Shown here piece by piece: positions 16,302 through 26,507 of a stretch of 64,000 nucleotides of DNA. Location: the NCBI GenBank assembly GCA_016208415.1, contig JACQYB010000020.1, positions 48,713 to 112,712 of the forward strand, written 5' to 3'. Made by a program: the position numbers and the translations under genes. The first letter of the stretch is position 1; each line of letters opens with the position of its first letter. The DNA comes from Betaproteobacteria bacterium (GTDB lineage: Bacteria; Pseudomonadota; Gammaproteobacteria; Burkholderiales; Rhodocyclaceae). Below the pieces are notes generated by a model. The model ran no database searches. It saw only the letters and a list, made by a program, of their open reading frames with translations, and was not told where the DNA came from.

Positions 16302-17869
16302 TCCTGCCCCGCGCCGAATCCGCCGACATCGCACTGCTGCTCGAGGGCACCTTTCCGTATGTGAGCGGAGGCGTGTCCACCTGGGTCTATGAGATCATCC
16401 GCGCCTTTCCGAAGTACCGTTTCGCGCTGGTGTTCCTCGGCAGCCGCCGCGCCGACTACAGCGAACCCAAGTACGAACTGCCGCACAACGTGGTCCATCT
16501 GGAGACCCATTTCCTGCACGACCACTGGGGTACGGTGGACGAGGTTCGCCCCACCGCCGGCGACGCCCAGGCCTTCACCGCCGTGCAGGGCCTGCATTCG
16601 GTGTTCAAGACCACCACCACCGCGGACGCCGGGCTGGCGGCCTTCCACAAGCTCGTGCCGGACATCATGCCGGAGGGCCGGCTGACGCTGGAGCAGTTCA
16701 TGCACAGCGAGGAGTCGTGGCTGTTCGTGGCGGACCAGTACCGTGAGCACTGCGCCGACCCGTCCTTCGTCGACTATTTCTGGACCGTGCGCATCATGCA
16801 CCAGCCGGTATGGCAGCTCGCCGGCATCGCCGAGAAGCTGCCGCCGGTGCGCGTCTGCCATGCCGTATCCACGGGCTATGCCGGCCTGCTCGGCGCCCTG
16901 CTCAACCGCTCGCGGGGCATTCCGCTGGCGCTGTCGGAGCACGGCATCTACACCAAGGAACGCAAGATCGACCTCTACCAGAACGAGTGGATCCGCGACA
17001 ACCGCAACGTGTTTCAGCGCGACCCCACGGAGCTGTCCTATTTCCGCCACATGTGGATCCGCTTCTTCGAATGGCTGGGGCGCATGTGCTACGACGCAGC
17101 CGACCCCATCATCTCGTTGTACGAGGCCAACCGCGAACGCCAGATCGCCGACGGCGCGCAGCGCGCGCGCACCCGGGTGCTGCCCAACGGCGTGCATCTG
17201 GCGCGTTTCGCGCAACTGCGGGCACACCGGCCCGAGATTGCGCCGCCGGTGCTGTGCCTGCTGGGCCGGGTGGTGCCGATCAAGGACACCAAGACCTTCA
17301 TCCGCGCCATGCGCATCGTCGTCAACCGCATGCCCGACGCGGAGGGGTGGATCGCCGGCCCCACCACGGAGGATCCCATCTACGCCCAGGAATGCCGCGA
17401 ACTGGCCGAGAGCCTGGGGCTGGAACGCAACGTCAGGTTCCTTGGGCCCCAGGTGGTGGACGAGCTGTTCCCGCGCATCGGCCTGCTGGTGCTGTCGTCC
17501 ATCTCCGAGGCCCTGCCGTTGGCCGTGCTGGAGGCCTTCGCTTCGGGAGTGCCGGCCATCACCACCGACGTGGGCTCCTGCCGGCAGTTGATCGAGGGCT
17601 ACGAGCCGCAGGACCAGGCGCTGGGGGCCGCCGGCGCCGTGGTGGGCATCGCCGACCCGCAATCCCTGGCCGAGGCCGCCCTCGCCTTGCTGGACGACCC
17701 CGCGCGCTGGAAGGCCGCCCAGCAGGCGGGCATCCGCCGGGTCGAAACCCTGTATTCCGACGTGACGATGTTCGACAGCTACCGCCAGGTCTACGAGGAA
17801 GCCCTGGCGCGCTCGCCCATCCCCGCCCGTGCCGTGGCACCCGCGGCGCCGGCGCCGCGGACCACCTAG
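16298..17869 (+). CDS. pelF: PelF: GT4-family Pel polymerase glycosyltransferase
   Basis: The 523-residue cytosolic GT-B glycosyltransferase has an N-terminal LLLEGTFPYVSGGVSTWVYE segment characteristic of PelF, HGIYTKERKID in the middle, and a C-terminal domain with LLGRVVPIKD. The GT4 EX7E signature is at E404/E412 (SEALPLAVLEAFASG). In P. aeruginosa PelF uses UDP-sugar substrates to polymerise Pel. The ATG at 16298 overlaps the pelE stop by four bases and gives the expected family length (about 507). It is followed after 8 bases by pelG with a strong ribosome-binding site. Confidence 0.95.
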   Translation: MILPRAESADIALLLEGTFPYVSGGVSTWVYEIIRAFPKYRFALVFLGSRRADYSEPKYELPHNVVHLETHFLHDHWGTVDEVRPTAGDAQAFTAVQGLHSVFKTTTTADAGLAAFHKLVPDIMPEGRLTLEQFMHSEESWLFVADQYREHCADPSFVDYFWTVRIMHQPVWQLAGIAEKLPPVRVCHAVSTGYAGLLGALLNRSRGIPLALSEHGIYTKERKIDLYQNEWIRDNRNVFQRDPTELSYFRHMWIRFFEWLGRMCYDAADPIISLYEANRERQIADGAQRARTRVLPNGVHLARFAQLRAHRPEIAPPVLCLLGRVVPIKDTKTFIRAMRIVVNRMPDAEGWIAGPTTEDPIYAQECRELAESLGLERNVRFLGPQVVDELFPRIGLLVLSSISEALPLAVLEAFASGVPAITTDVGSCRQLIEGYEPQDQALGAAGAVVGIADPQSLAEAALALLDDPARWKAAQQAGIRRVETLYSDVTMFDSYRQVYEEALARSPIPARAVAPAAPAPRTT

Positions 17870-17877
17870 GAGGGATC

Positions 17878-19248
17878 ATGGCAGGCATCGGCTACGAACT
17901 GCGAAGGCTGCTGCGCAAGGACACCCTCATCGGCGCGCTGGAGGCCTACGGCTACGCCGGGGTCATCGGTTCGGGACCGTGGGTTTTGTCCATCCTCGGC
18001 ATTCTCGCCATCGGCATTCTCAGCGCGCCGGTGGTGGGCGCCGCGGTGGAGGTGACGCAGTTCCAGGTGTCGGTGACCTACCTCATCGCCACCAGCCTCA
18101 TCTTCGCCGGCCTGATCCAGTTGGCGTTTACCCGCTATGTGTCCGACCGGCTGTTCGAGAAGAAGGACGACGTGGTGCTGCCCGCCTATAACGGCGTGTT
18201 GCTGCTGACCATGGCGGCCAGCGGTGCCCTGGGCATCGCACTGCTGTTCGTGCTGTTTCCCGGTTTCAGCATTGCCTATCGCATCCTCATGCTGGCCTGC
18301 TTCGTGCTGCTGTCCGCCATCTGGGTGACCACCATCTTCCTGTCGGGCCTGAAGCTGTACCAGTCCATCGTGGTGCTGTTCGCGGCCGGCTACGCCGTGA
18401 CGGTGACGGTGGCACTGCTGCTGCGCGGTTACGGCCTGGAGGGCCTGCTGCTGGGCTTCCTGGTGGGCCATTTCATCATCTTCGTGGGCATGTGGCTGCT
18501 CACCGCCTACCGCTACGCGCCGCCGCGGGCCATCGCCTTCGACTTCCTGCGCCGCGATCTGGCTTATCCCTCGCTGATGGTCGTGGGGCTGCTCTACAAC
18601 ACGGCGGTGTGGGCGGACAAGTTCATGTTCTGGTTCTTCCCGCCCACCAGCGACGCCATCATCGGCCCGCTGCGCGCTTCCCTCATCTACGACCTGCCGG
18701 TGTTCCTGGCCTACCTCTCCATCATCCCGGGGATGGCGGTGTTCCTGGTGCGCGTGGAGACCGACTTCGTCGATTACTACGAGCGCTTCTACGACGGCGT
18801 GCGCGGCGGCTCGTCGCTGCGCTTCATCGAGGACATGCGCGACGAGATGGTGCACTCGGTACGCAACGGCCTGGGCGAGATCGCCAAGATCCAGACCCTG
18901 GCGGTACTGGCCACCTTTGCAGCCGGGCCGGCGTTGCTTGATCTGCTGGGGATCTCGGCACTCTACCTGCCGCTGTTCTACGTGCAGACGGTGGGCGCCA
19001 GCCTGCAGGTCCTCGTCCTGGCGCTGCTCAACATCCTGCTGTACCTGGACCAGCGCAGGATCATCCTGCTGCTGTGCGCCACCTTCCTGGTCCTGAACAT
19101 TGCCCTGACCGCCCTGAGCCTGTGGCTGGGCGCCGCGTTCTACGGCTACGGGTATTGCCTGGCGGTGCTGCTGACGCTGGGGCTCGGGCTCTACCTGCTG
19201 GACTGGAAGCTCGGGCGCCTGGAATACGAGACCTTCATGCTGCAGTAG
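17878..19248 (+). CDS. pelG: PelG: Wzx-like inner-membrane component of the Pel synthase
   Basis: The 456-residue polytopic membrane protein begins MAGIGYELRRLLRKDTLIG, the conserved PelG N-terminus, and has about twelve hydrophobic segments in the polysaccharide-transport (PST/Wzx) style. Length equals that of P. aeruginosa PelG. It activates PelF together with PelD and PelE and probably carries the polymer across the inner membrane. The AGGAGGG ribosome-binding site just before ATG 17878 is the strongest in the operon. It is the last gene on this strand before a convergent gene, so it probably closes the operon; no clear hairpin terminator follows. Confidence 0.94.
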   Translation: MAGIGYELRRLLRKDTLIGALEAYGYAGVIGSGPWVLSILGILAIGILSAPVVGAAVEVTQFQVSVTYLIATSLIFAGLIQLAFTRYVSDRLFEKKDDVVLPAYNGVLLLTMAASGALGIALLFVLFPGFSIAYRILMLACFVLLSAIWVTTIFLSGLKLYQSIVVLFAAGYAVTVTVALLLRGYGLEGLLLGFLVGHFIIFVGMWLLTAYRYAPPRAIAFDFLRRDLAYPSLMVVGLLYNTAVWADKFMFWFFPPTSDAIIGPLRASLIYDLPVFLAYLSIIPGMAVFLVRVETDFVDYYERFYDGVRGGSSLRFIEDMRDEMVHSVRNGLGEIAKIQTLAVLATFAAGPALLDLLGISALYLPLFYVQTVGASLQVLVLALLNILLYLDQRRIILLLCATFLVLNIALTALSLWLGAAFYGYGYCLAVLLTLGLGLYLLDWKLGRLEYETFMLQ

Positions 19249-19326
19249 GCTCGCTCCCGTCCCGGTTCCATCGGCAACGCGAGGGCGCAGCGCAGGCAGT
19301 GCCGCTGCCACGGAGTGGAAACGGGA

Positions 19327-19788
19327 TCAGGCCCGCGCCGAGCCGCGACGGCGCAGCCAGCGCCGGTGGCGCAGCCGCCCCGGGGCATGCGCCACCAGCA
19401 CCGAGCCCACGAGGATCAGCCAGAAGAGCAGCTGCGAGTGCGCACCCAGCGCCGCGAACAGCGCCACCCACAGCAGCTTGAACAACAGCGCCAGGCCGCT
19501 CCACTGGGCCAGCCAGGCGCGGTTGGACCACCAGTCCAGGGCCATGATCCCCGCCCCCGACGCCACCAGCAGCAGCGGGAACAACCAGGGGGCGCCCGTC
19601 GCGCCGGCCCCCAGCAGCATGGAACCCACGCCCACCACGCCGGCGATGTGAAACGCACGCAGCAGGTTGAGCAGCAGCCGCCGCCCGGGGAAATCGCGGC
19701 GGATCTCCGAACGCAGGGCGGCACTTCGGCCGCCGCCCGTCCCGCCGCTTACCGCCTCGCCGCCCCGCGCCGACCCCTTGTAGTCCAT
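19327..19788 (-). CDS. Small polytopic membrane protein, function unknown
   Basis: The 153-residue protein starts at ATG (MDYKGSARG). It has a charged N-terminal 40 residues, then about four hydrophobic segments (LLRAFHIAGVVGVGSMLLGAG; PWLFPLLLVASGAGIMAL; LALLFKLLWVALFAAL; LLFWLILVGSVLVAH) and an arginine-rich tail. The fit of hydrophobic segments to this frame, against antisense alternatives without such a pattern, supports it as the real gene. I do not recognise a named family. It is convergent with pelG (78 bases apart) and divergent from the DUF3683 gene. Confidence 0.65.
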   Translation of the reverse strand: MDYKGSARGGEAVSGGTGGGRSAALRSEIRRDFPGRRLLLNLLRAFHIAGVVGVGSMLLGAGATGAPWLFPLLLVASGAGIMALDWWSNRAWLAQWSGLALLFKLLWVALFAALGAHSQLLFWLILVGSVLVAHAPGRLRHRRWLRRRGSARA

Positions 19789-19961
19789 GGCGACACGCTA
19801 TCACAGCGCCCGCCGCCTCGTGCACCTCGCGCGCCGCGCCGGCGCGGCCCGGCCCGCCCGGTCTTCACGCAACCGTCGCCGCCGCCTTCGCGCTGCATGT
19901 TGCGCTGCGCCCGCCTACAATACGGCGCATCACCGGCGTGGCCGGCAACCGGCCTTGATCG

Positions 19962-22900
19962 ATGCATCCTCGCCCCGAATCGCTCCCCGCCCCCGAAGTC
20001 GATGCGCCGGCGCGGCTGCGCGAAATCCCCTACAACTACACCTCGTTCTCCGACCGGGAGATCGTCATTCGCCTGCTGGGCGCGGAGCAGTGGCGCATCC
20101 TCGACGAGTTGCGCAGCGAGCGCGTCACCGGCCGCTCCGCGCGCATGCTCTACGAAGTGCTGGGCGACATCTGGGTGGTGCAGCGCAATCCCTACCTGGA
20201 GGACGACCTGCTCGCCAACCGGCAGCGTCGCGAAGCGCTGGTGGAGGCGCTCGCCCACCGCCTGCGCGAGATCGACAAGCGCCGCCTGAGCTACGACGCC
20301 GCCCCGGGCGGCAATCATGCGCAGGCCGAGCGCAGCCGCAAGGTGGGCCTGCTGCTGGATGCGGCGCGGCGCACGGTGGACGCCTTCGCACGCCACTTCG
20401 ACGATACCGCGGCGCGCCGGCGCCGCGTGCTGCAGGTACTGTCGCGCCATACCCGGCGCGACAACATCGCCTTCGACGGCCTGGCGCGGGTCTCCCACGT
20501 CACCGACGCCACCGACTGGCGGGTGGAGTTCCCCTTCGTCGTGCTCTTTCCCGACCGCGAGGAGGAAGTGGCGCCGCTGGTGCGCGGCTGCATCGAACTG
20601 GGCCTGACCATCATCCCCCGCGGCGGCGGCACCGGTTACACCGGCGGCGCCGTACCGCTGACGCCCTTGTCCGCGGTCATCAACACCGAGAAGCTCGACA
20701 GCCTCGGCGCCGTGGAGTCCGTCGTGCTGCCGGGACACGAGCGTCCCACCGCCACGCTGCGTTGCGGCGCCGGCGTGGTCACGCGCCGCGCCATGGAGGC
20801 GGCGGAGGCCGCCGGCCTGGTCTTCGCCTGCGATCCGACCTCCGCCGACGCCTCGTGCATCGGCGGCAACGTCGCCATGAACGCCGGCGGCAAGAAGGCG
20901 GTGCTGTGGGGCACGGCGCTGGACATCCTGGCGTCCTGGCGCATGGTGGCGCCCGACGGCAACTGGATCGAGGTCAGCCGCCTCGACCACAACCTGGGCA
21001 AGATCCACGACGTGGAACTTGCCCGCTTCCGCATCGAGCGCTTCGGTCCGGACGGGCGCGCCTTCTTGGGTGAAGAGATCCTGGAGATCCCCGGTGCGGT
21101 GTTCCGCAAGCGCGGGCTGGGCAAGGACGTCACCGACAAGGTGCTGGGCGGGCTGCCCGGCGTGCAGAAGGAAGGCAGCGACGGCATCATCACCCAGGCC
21201 GCCTTCATCCTCCACCGCATGCCGCCCCAGGTGCGCACCTTCTGCCTGGAGTTCTTCGGCCAGGTGCACGAGGCCGTGCCGGCCATCGTCGAGATCAGGC
21301 GCACCCTCGAACCGCGGCCGGAGGCCGCAAGCGGCGGCCCGGGTGCCGGGGGCAAGGGCGCCGGCGCCCCTGCCGTCATGCTGGCCGGCCTGGAGCATCT
21401 GGACGAGCGCTACCTGCGCGCCGTCGGCTACGCCACCAAGGCCAAGGGGCGCGGCCACGGCCGGCCGAAAATGGTGCTCATCGGCGACATCGTGGGCGAG
21501 GACGAGGCCGCCGTGATGGCCGCCGCCAGCGAGGTGGTGCGCATCGCCAACGCGCGCCACGGCGAGGGCTTCATCGCCGCGTCCGCCGAGACCCGCAAGC
21601 AGTTCTGGCTCGACCGCGCCCGAACCGCCGCCATCGCGCGCCATACCAACGCCTTCAAGATCAACGAGGACGTGGTGATCCCGCTGGAGCGCATGGGCGA
21701 CTACTGCGACGGCATCGAGCGCATCAACATCGAGCTGTCCATCGCCAACAAGCTGGAGCTGTGCGATGCGCTGGACGCCTTCCTGCGCGGCGAACTGCCC
21801 GTGAGCCGGGGCGAGGCCGACCTGGACCCGGAGATGCTGCTGGCCGACCGTCGCGCCGCCGCCCTGGAGGCGGTGGCCGCGGTGCGCGCCCGCTGGCAGT
21901 GGCTGCTGGACAACCTGGATCTGCCGCTGGCCGAGGCGCAGGCGGCCTTCCGCTGGCAGGGCGTGGACATCCTCGGCCCCACGGGCACCCACTCCCGCAG
22001 CCTGTTCCACCGCCTGCAGGACTACTCCGTGCGGGTGTCGTGGAAGCGCGAACTGCGCCCGCAACTGGAGAGCATCTTCGACGGCCTGCTACTGCGCCCC
22101 ATCCTGGAACACATCGACGCCGTGCACCGCGAGGTGCTGCGCGGGCGGGTGTTCGTGGCGCTGCACATGCACGCCGGCGACGGCAACGTGCACACCAACA
22201 TCCCCGTCAACTCCGACCACTACGCCATGCTGCAGCAGGCCAACCGCGCCGTGGAGCGCATCATGCGCCTGGCGGTGGACCTGGGCGGGGTGGTCTCCGG
22301 CGAGCACGGCATCGGCATCACCAAGCTGGAGTTCCTGGAGCCGGAGAAGCTGGCCGCCTTCGCCGCCTACAAGCGGCGCGTCGATCCCGAGGGCCACTTC
22401 AACCGCGGCAAGCTGCTGGCCGGGGCCGACCTGGCGCGCGCCTACACCCCCAGCTTCAACCTCATGGGGGTGGAGTCGCTGATCCTGGAGCAGTCGGACA
22501 TCGGCGACATTTCGGAGCGCATCAAGTCCTGCCTGCGCTGCGGCAAGTGCAAGCCGGTGTGCTCCACCCACGTGCCGCGGGCCAACCTGCTGTATTCGCC
22601 GCGCAACAAGATCCTCGCCGCGTCGCTGCTCATCGAGACCTTCCTCTACGAGGAGCAGACCCGCCGCGGCGTGAGCCTGCAGCACTTCGACGAATTCGGC
22701 GACGTGGCGGACCACTGCACGGTGTGCCACAAGTGCCTCAAGCCCTGCCCGGTGGACATCGACTTCGGCGACGTGTCGATCGCCATGCGCAACTTCCTGC
22801 GCCGCCAGGGCAAGAAGAAGTTCAACCCCGGCACGGTGGCGGCCATGGCCTTCCTCAACGCCACGGACCCGGCCACCATCAAGCTGCTGCGCAAGGGCAT

Positions 22901-23972
22901 GATCGAGTGGGCGTACAAGGCCCAGCGCCTGGGCCATCGCATGGGCCGGGCGCTGGGGCTGATCCAGCCGCAGGTGGCGCGGCCCCCGGCCACCCAGGGG
23001 CGGGCGCCGATCAAGGCGCAGGTGATCCACTTCATCAACAAGCCGATGCCGGCGGGGCTGCCGGCGCGCACGGCGCGGGCGGCTCTGGACGTCGAGGACG
23101 ACAAGGTCATCGCCGTGATCCGCGATCCGCAGCGCCGCGCCGAGGATGTGAAGGCTGTGTTCTATTTCCCCGGCTGCGGCTCGGAGCGGCTGTTTTCGCA
23201 GGTGGGGCTGGCCACCCAGGCCATGCTGTGGCACGTGGGCAGCCAGTGCGTGCTGCCGCCCGGCTACCTGTGCTGCGGCTACCCCCAGACTTCCTCCGGC
23301 GACGAGGAAAAGGGCACCCGGATCACCACCCAGAACCGGGTGCTGTTCCACCGCGTGGCCAACACGCTCAACTACCTGGACATCCGCACGGTGATCGTGT
23401 CCTGCGGCACCTGCATGGATCAGCTCCTCAAGTACGAGTTCGAGCGCATCTTCCCCGGTTGCCGGCTGCTGGACATCCATGAGTACCTGATGGAGAAGGG
23501 CGTTTCCCTTGCCCCGGGCCAAGGGGTGCCCAGGCCCGACGGCGCCGCCGGCGCCCGCTACCTGTACCACGACCCCTGCCACACGCCCATGAAGACGCAC
23601 GCCCCCCTCAAGGTGGTGGGCAGGCTGATGGGCCGGCCGGTGCCGCTGGCCGAGCGCTGCTGCGGCGAATCCGGCACCCTGGCCACGAGCCGGCCCGACA
23701 TTTCCACCCAGGTCCGCTTTCGCAAGGAAGAGGAGTTGCGCAAGGGCGTGGCGCAGGTGCGCGGCGCCGGCGACGGCAGCTTCGACGGCCCGGTGAAAGT
23801 GCTGACCTCCTGCCCGAGCTGCCTGCAGGGGCTGTCGCGCTACGATGCCGACACGGGCACCACCGCCGACTACGTCGTGGTGGAGATCGCCCGGCAGATG
23901 CTGGGGGAGGACTGGATGGCGCAGTACGTGCGCCGGGCCAACAATGGCGGCATCGAGCGGGTGCTGCTGTAA
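19962..23972 (+). CDS. DUF3683-containing FAD-linked oxidase / Fe-S oxidoreductase (giant D-lactate-dehydrogenase-like protein)
   Basis: This 1336-residue multidomain protein has an N-terminal DUF3683-type region (about 1-180). An FAD-binding type 4 domain has the [14 protein letters not shown] motif (about 225), and a vanillyl-alcohol-oxidase-like C-domain contains [11 protein letters not shown] and GEHGIGITK. Two 4Fe-4S motifs follow ([11 protein letters not shown] from C857; [12 protein letters not shown]), then two CCG cysteine-rich domains (PGCGSE...CCGYPQ, CGTC; DPCHTP...CCGESG). The architecture resembles D-lactate or 2-hydroxyacid dehydrogenases fused to a GlcF/LldE-like electron-transfer subunit. 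Substrate and physiological acceptor are unknown; oxidation of a 2-hydroxyacid into the quinone pool is inference. It starts at ATG 19962 ([12 protein letters not shown]). Such giant proteins are familiar from Rhodocyclales and relatives. Confidence 0.88.
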   Translation: MHPRPESLPAPEVDAPARLREIPYNYTSFSDREIVIRLLGAEQWRILDELRSERVTGRSARMLYEVLGDIWVVQRNPYLEDDLLANRQRREALVEALAHRLREIDKRRLSYDAAPGGNHAQAERSRKVGLLLDAARRTVDAFARHFDDTAARRRRVLQVLSRHTRRDNIAFDGLARVSHVTDATDWRVEFPFVVLFPDREEEVAPLVRGCIELGLTIIPRGGGTGYTGGAVPLTPLSAVINTEKLDSLGAVESVVLPGHERPTATLRCGAGVVTRRAMEAAEAAGLVFACDPTSADASCIGGNVAMNAGGKKAVLWGTALDILASWRMVAPDGNWIEVSRLDHNLGKIHDVELARFRIERFGPDGRAFLGEEILEIPGAVFRKRGLGKDVTDKVLGGLPGVQKEGSDGIITQAAFILHRMPPQVRTFCLEFFGQVHEAVPAIVEIRRTLEPRPEAASGGPGAGGKGAGAPAVMLAGLEHLDERYLRAVGYATKAKGRGHGRPKMVLIGDIVGEDEAAVMAAASEVVRIANARHGEGFIAASAETRKQFWLDRARTAAIARHTNAFKINEDVVIPLERMGDYCDGIERINIELSIANKLELCDALDAFLRGELPVSRGEADLDPEMLLADRRAAALEAVAAVRARWQWLLDNLDLPLAEAQAAFRWQGVDILGPTGTHSRSLFHRLQDYSVRVSWKRELRPQLESIFDGLLLRPILEHIDAVHREVLRGRVFVALHMHAGDGNVHTNIPVNSDHYAMLQQANRAVERIMRLAVDLGGVVSGEHGIGITKLEFLEPEKLAAFAAYKRRVDPEGHFNRGKLLAGADLARAYTPSFNLMGVESLILEQSDIGDISERIKSCLRCGKCKPVCSTHVPRANLLYSPRNKILAASLLIETFLYEEQTRRGVSLQHFDEFGDVADHCTVCHKCLKPCPVDIDFGDVSIAMRNFLRRQGKKKFNPGTVAAMAFLNATDPATIKLLRKGMIEWAYKAQRLGHRMGRALGLIQPQVARPPATQGRAPIKAQVIHFINKPMPAGLPARTARAALDVEDDKVIAVIRDPQRRAEDVKAVFYFPGCGSERLFSQVGLATQAMLWHVGSQCVLPPGYLCCGYPQTSSGDEEKGTRITTQNRVLFHRVANTLNYLDIRTVIVSCGTCMDQLLKYEFERIFPGCRLLDIHEYLMEKGVSLAPGQGVPRPDGAAGARYLYHDPCHTPMKTHAPLKVVGRLMGRPVPLAERCCGESGTLATSRPDISTQVRFRKEEELRKGVAQVRGAGDGSFDGPVKVLTSCPSCLQGLSRYDADTGTTADYVVVEIARQMLGEDWMAQYVRRANNGGIERVLL

Positions 23973-24017
23973 GCTGACGATTCCCGCTCCCCATCTTCGC
24001 GTGGCAACATCCGCCCC

Positions 24018-24437
24018 ATGCGCCAGCAAACCGAAACCCTGATCTTCGGCACCGAAGGGCGCAGCCTGCTGGACATCACCAGCCAGGTGCGCCGCTGGGT
24101 CGCCCATACCGGGATGCGCGACGGCCTGCTGACCGTCTTCATCCGCCACACCTCCGCCAGCCTGCTCATCCAGGAAAACGCCGACCCGGACGTGCAGGCC
24201 GATCTGGAGCGATTCTTCGCGCGGCTGGTGCCCGATGGCGACCCGCTGTTCGAGCACACGGCCGAGGGCCACGATGACATGCCCGCCCACGTTCGAGCGG
24301 CCCTGACCCAGATCCAGCTTTCCATCCCCGTGGCCCACGGCGCCCCGCTGCTCGGAACGTGGCAGGGCATCTACCTCTATGAACACCGCCGGCAGGGCCA
24401 CCGGCGCGAGGTGGTCCTGCACCTGATCGGGGAATAG
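24018..24437 (+). CDS. yjbQ: YjbQ family protein (secondary thiamine-phosphate synthase-like)
   Basis: The 139-residue protein carries the family signatures FIRHTSASLLIQENADP and EGHDDMPAHVRAAL, with HRREVVLHL at the end. UPF0047/YjbQ members show weak thiamine-phosphate synthase activity in some tests, but the cellular role is not settled. It starts at ATG 24018, 45 bases after the DUF3683 gene and on the same strand, so cotranscription is plausible. Confidence 0.9.
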   Translation: MRQQTETLIFGTEGRSLLDITSQVRRWVAHTGMRDGLLTVFIRHTSASLLIQENADPDVQADLERFFARLVPDGDPLFEHTAEGHDDMPAHVRAALTQIQLSIPVAHGAPLLGTWQGIYLYEHRRQGHRREVVLHLIGE

Positions 24438-24528
24438 CCCGCCGGCGCCCGGGCTACATCAAGTTTGCCCGCTGCCCGCCGTTACAACGACGGTATGCTG
24501 TGCCCTTCCCCCGGATACCCCCTTCGAC

Positions 24529-24966
24529 ATGAATGCAGCCGACTGCGAACTGTGCCGTGAGCCCGGCGGCGAGGTTGTCTGGCAGGACGGCCTGGTGCGG
24601 GTGGTGCGCGTGAGCGACGCGCTCCACCCGGCCTATTGCCGCGTCATCTGGCAGCGCCATGTGCGGGAAATGAGCGATCTTCCCGCTGCCGAGCGACGCC
24701 ATTTCATGGCGCTGGTGTTCGCCGCCGAGGTGGCGCTGCGCCGGCTCGTTCGTCCCGACAAGATCAATCTGGCCAGCCTGGGCAACATGACGCCCCACCT
24801 CCATTGGCACGTGGTCGCCCGTTTCGCCGACGATCCCCATTTCCCCGACGCCATCTGGGCCGCGGCGCGCAGGCCGCCGCGGCACGCCGCGGCCGTGCCC
24901 GCCCGCGAAGACCTGGCCTGCGCCATTGCCGAGGCCCTGGCCGAGGAGCAGGGAGGCAACGGCTGA
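24529..24966 (+). CDS. HIT family (histidine triad) hydrolase
   Basis: The 145-residue protein has an N-terminal CELC pair (possible zinc site) and the histidine triad HLHWHVV about residues 86-92, preceded by INLASLGNMTPH. HIT proteins hydrolyse or transfer nucleotidyl groups; the LGN...HLHWH form is typical of the short bacterial diadenosine/AMP-hydrolase-like branch. Its TGA overlaps the ATG of the following PilZ-like gene (TGATG), indicating translational coupling, although a functional link is not obvious. Confidence 0.88.
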   Translation: MNAADCELCREPGGEVVWQDGLVRVVRVSDALHPAYCRVIWQRHVREMSDLPAAERRHFMALVFAAEVALRRLVRPDKINLASLGNMTPHLHWHVVARFADDPHFPDAIWAAARRPPRHAAAVPAREDLACAIAEALAEEQGGNG

Positions 24967-26507
24967 TGGGCGCCGCCGACGTCGCGGATCGGGTGACGCC
25001 TGAAGCGCCGGTCCTCACCGACCCCGTGGCCTGCGAACAGTGGCTCGCGGCGCAACCGCGCTCCAATCCGCAGCGCATGCAGATGCTGCTGCTGGAACAG
25101 CTTGACCGCATGAACCACGTGGCGATGCCGGCAACGCGCCGTTTCGCCGTTCTGGAAACCCTGCGCGAGTCCGTGCTGCGGGTGCAGCGCGACAGCGTAC
25201 GGGGCTTTGCCGGGCGCGCGCTGCCGCTCGCGGCACTGGAGCGGACCGTGTTCCAGACCTCGCGGGCGCTGTGGCGCGCCCAGGCCGTCGCCTACCAGCG
25301 CTGCGTGCAGGCCTGCCTGGACGGGGACGCCGCCATGCGCCGCGACGGCGGGCGAACCGTGGAGCGCGCGCTGGAGGCCGTCGGCAACGAGCAGGTCGAG
25401 GCCTGCCTGGCCGGCTACGAACCGCGCGACCTGCGCTGGCTGGCGCTTCACGCGCTGTGGTCCGCGGCGGAGCGGCTCGGGGTGGCCGGGGGCCGCGTGG
25501 CTGCCGCCTACGCGCTGCCGCTGCTCATGCGGGCGGCCAGCCCCTTCGAATTGCCCTCGCGCCATCGGCAGATCCTGCGCGACTGGCTCGAAAGCTGGAG
25601 CCAGAGGATCCAGGTGGTGCGCGATCCCCCGCGCGGCGAGCACGCCGGTGCGCTGATCGTGGACCTGGCATCGGCTGCGGCGGCGACCCGGCGCGTGCTG
25701 CCCGTGGGCGACCTGCGCTGGCTTGACTGCGGCGAGCTCGCCGGCGTGGTGCACCGGCGCATCGACGCCTTGCGGCAGGGACAGCGGCCCGAGGCGCTGG
25801 GGCTCGGGGACGAGATCTCCGGAGCGTCGTGCAAGCGCCTGCTCAAGCATCTCCACCAGCACTGTTGCGGGGCCGCGCGCAAGCGCCGGGAAACGCGCGA
25901 GGCGGTCACGGCCGGCGAGGCGCTGCTGCTCTTCGGCCGCGAAGCGGTGCATGAATTCCTCTGCGGGCAACCCTTCGGGCAGCCCGAACCCCACCTCGCC
26001 GCGCCTGGACCTGGGCGTCGGCCCCGGCCCCACGGCTGGGAACCCGAGCGTTGGCAGGTGCAGGACATCAGCGCCGGCGGGTTGCGCCTGGCGCGGCCGG
26101 TGCGTGGGGTGGGCGGGCGGGTGGGGTCGGGTCATCTGCTCACCGCACGGGTGGGAGCCGCGCAGAACGCCGTGCTCGGTGCCACCCGTTGGGCGATGGT
26201 GAGCCAGGAAGAAGACCTGTGCATCGGCGTGCAGTTGTTTCCCGGCACACCGCGACCGGTCGCGCTGCGCCTGCGCGCCTCCAGGGCGGAGCATCAGGAG
26301 GCGGAATTCCATCCCGGATTCCTCGTTCCGGCAGGCGCCGACGCGCGGGAATTGCGTCCGACCCTGGTCATGCCCGCAGGCTGGTTCCGGCGCGATCGCG
26401 TGGTCGACATCTGGCTCGACGGGCGCATCCGCGCCGTGCAACTGACCCGGCTGACGGCCTGGGGCGGCGACTTCGATCGTGCGGAATATGGAGACATGGA
26501 CGGATGA
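24966..26507 (+). CDS. Large helical protein with C-terminal PilZ-like domain (first of a pair)
   Basis: The 513-residue protein begins MGAADVADRVTPEAP. The N-terminal 340 residues look all-helical and rich in Leu, Arg and Ala, with no motif I recognise. From about residue 350 a beta-rich region carries DISAGGLRL (D367), which fits the PilZ (D/N)xSxxG c-di-GMP motif. Arginines in the preceding RRPRP segment could supply the RxxxR half. The protein ends with LVMPAGWFRRDRVVDIWLDG. It overlaps both the HIT gene (TGATG) and the next gene (ATGA). The following protein shares length, layout and the GWF(R/K)xDRV end motif, so the two are probably paralogues. A c-di-GMP effector role is inference. 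Confidence 0.65.
   Translation: MGAADVADRVTPEAPVLTDPVACEQWLAAQPRSNPQRMQMLLLEQLDRMNHVAMPATRRFAVLETLRESVLRVQRDSVRGFAGRALPLAALERTVFQTSRALWRAQAVAYQRCVQACLDGDAAMRRDGGRTVERALEAVGNEQVEACLAGYEPRDLRWLALHALWSAAERLGVAGGRVAAAYALPLLMRAASPFELPSRHRQILRDWLESWSQRIQVVRDPPRGEHAGALIVDLASAAAATRRVLPVGDLRWLDCGELAGVVHRRIDALRQGQRPEALGLGDEISGASCKRLLKHLHQHCCGAARKRRETREAVTAGEALLLFGREAVHEFLCGQPFGQPEPHLAAPGPGRRPRPHGWEPERWQVQDISAGGLRLARPVRGVGGRVGSGHLLTARVGAAQNAVLGATRWAMVSQEEDLCIGVQLFPGTPRPVALRLRASRAEHQEAEFHPGFLVPAGADARELRPTLVMPAGWFRRDRVVDIWLDGRIRAVQLTRLTAWGGDFDRAEYGDMDG

Noticed and set aside
19249..19326. Hairpin terminator between pelG and the convergent membrane-protein gene
   Set aside because: No stem followed by a T-run is visible on either strand in these 78 bases.
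24438..24528. Promoter with TTGCCC and TATGCT before the HIT gene
   Set aside because: The two hexamers are 23 bases apart, outside the usable spacing range.
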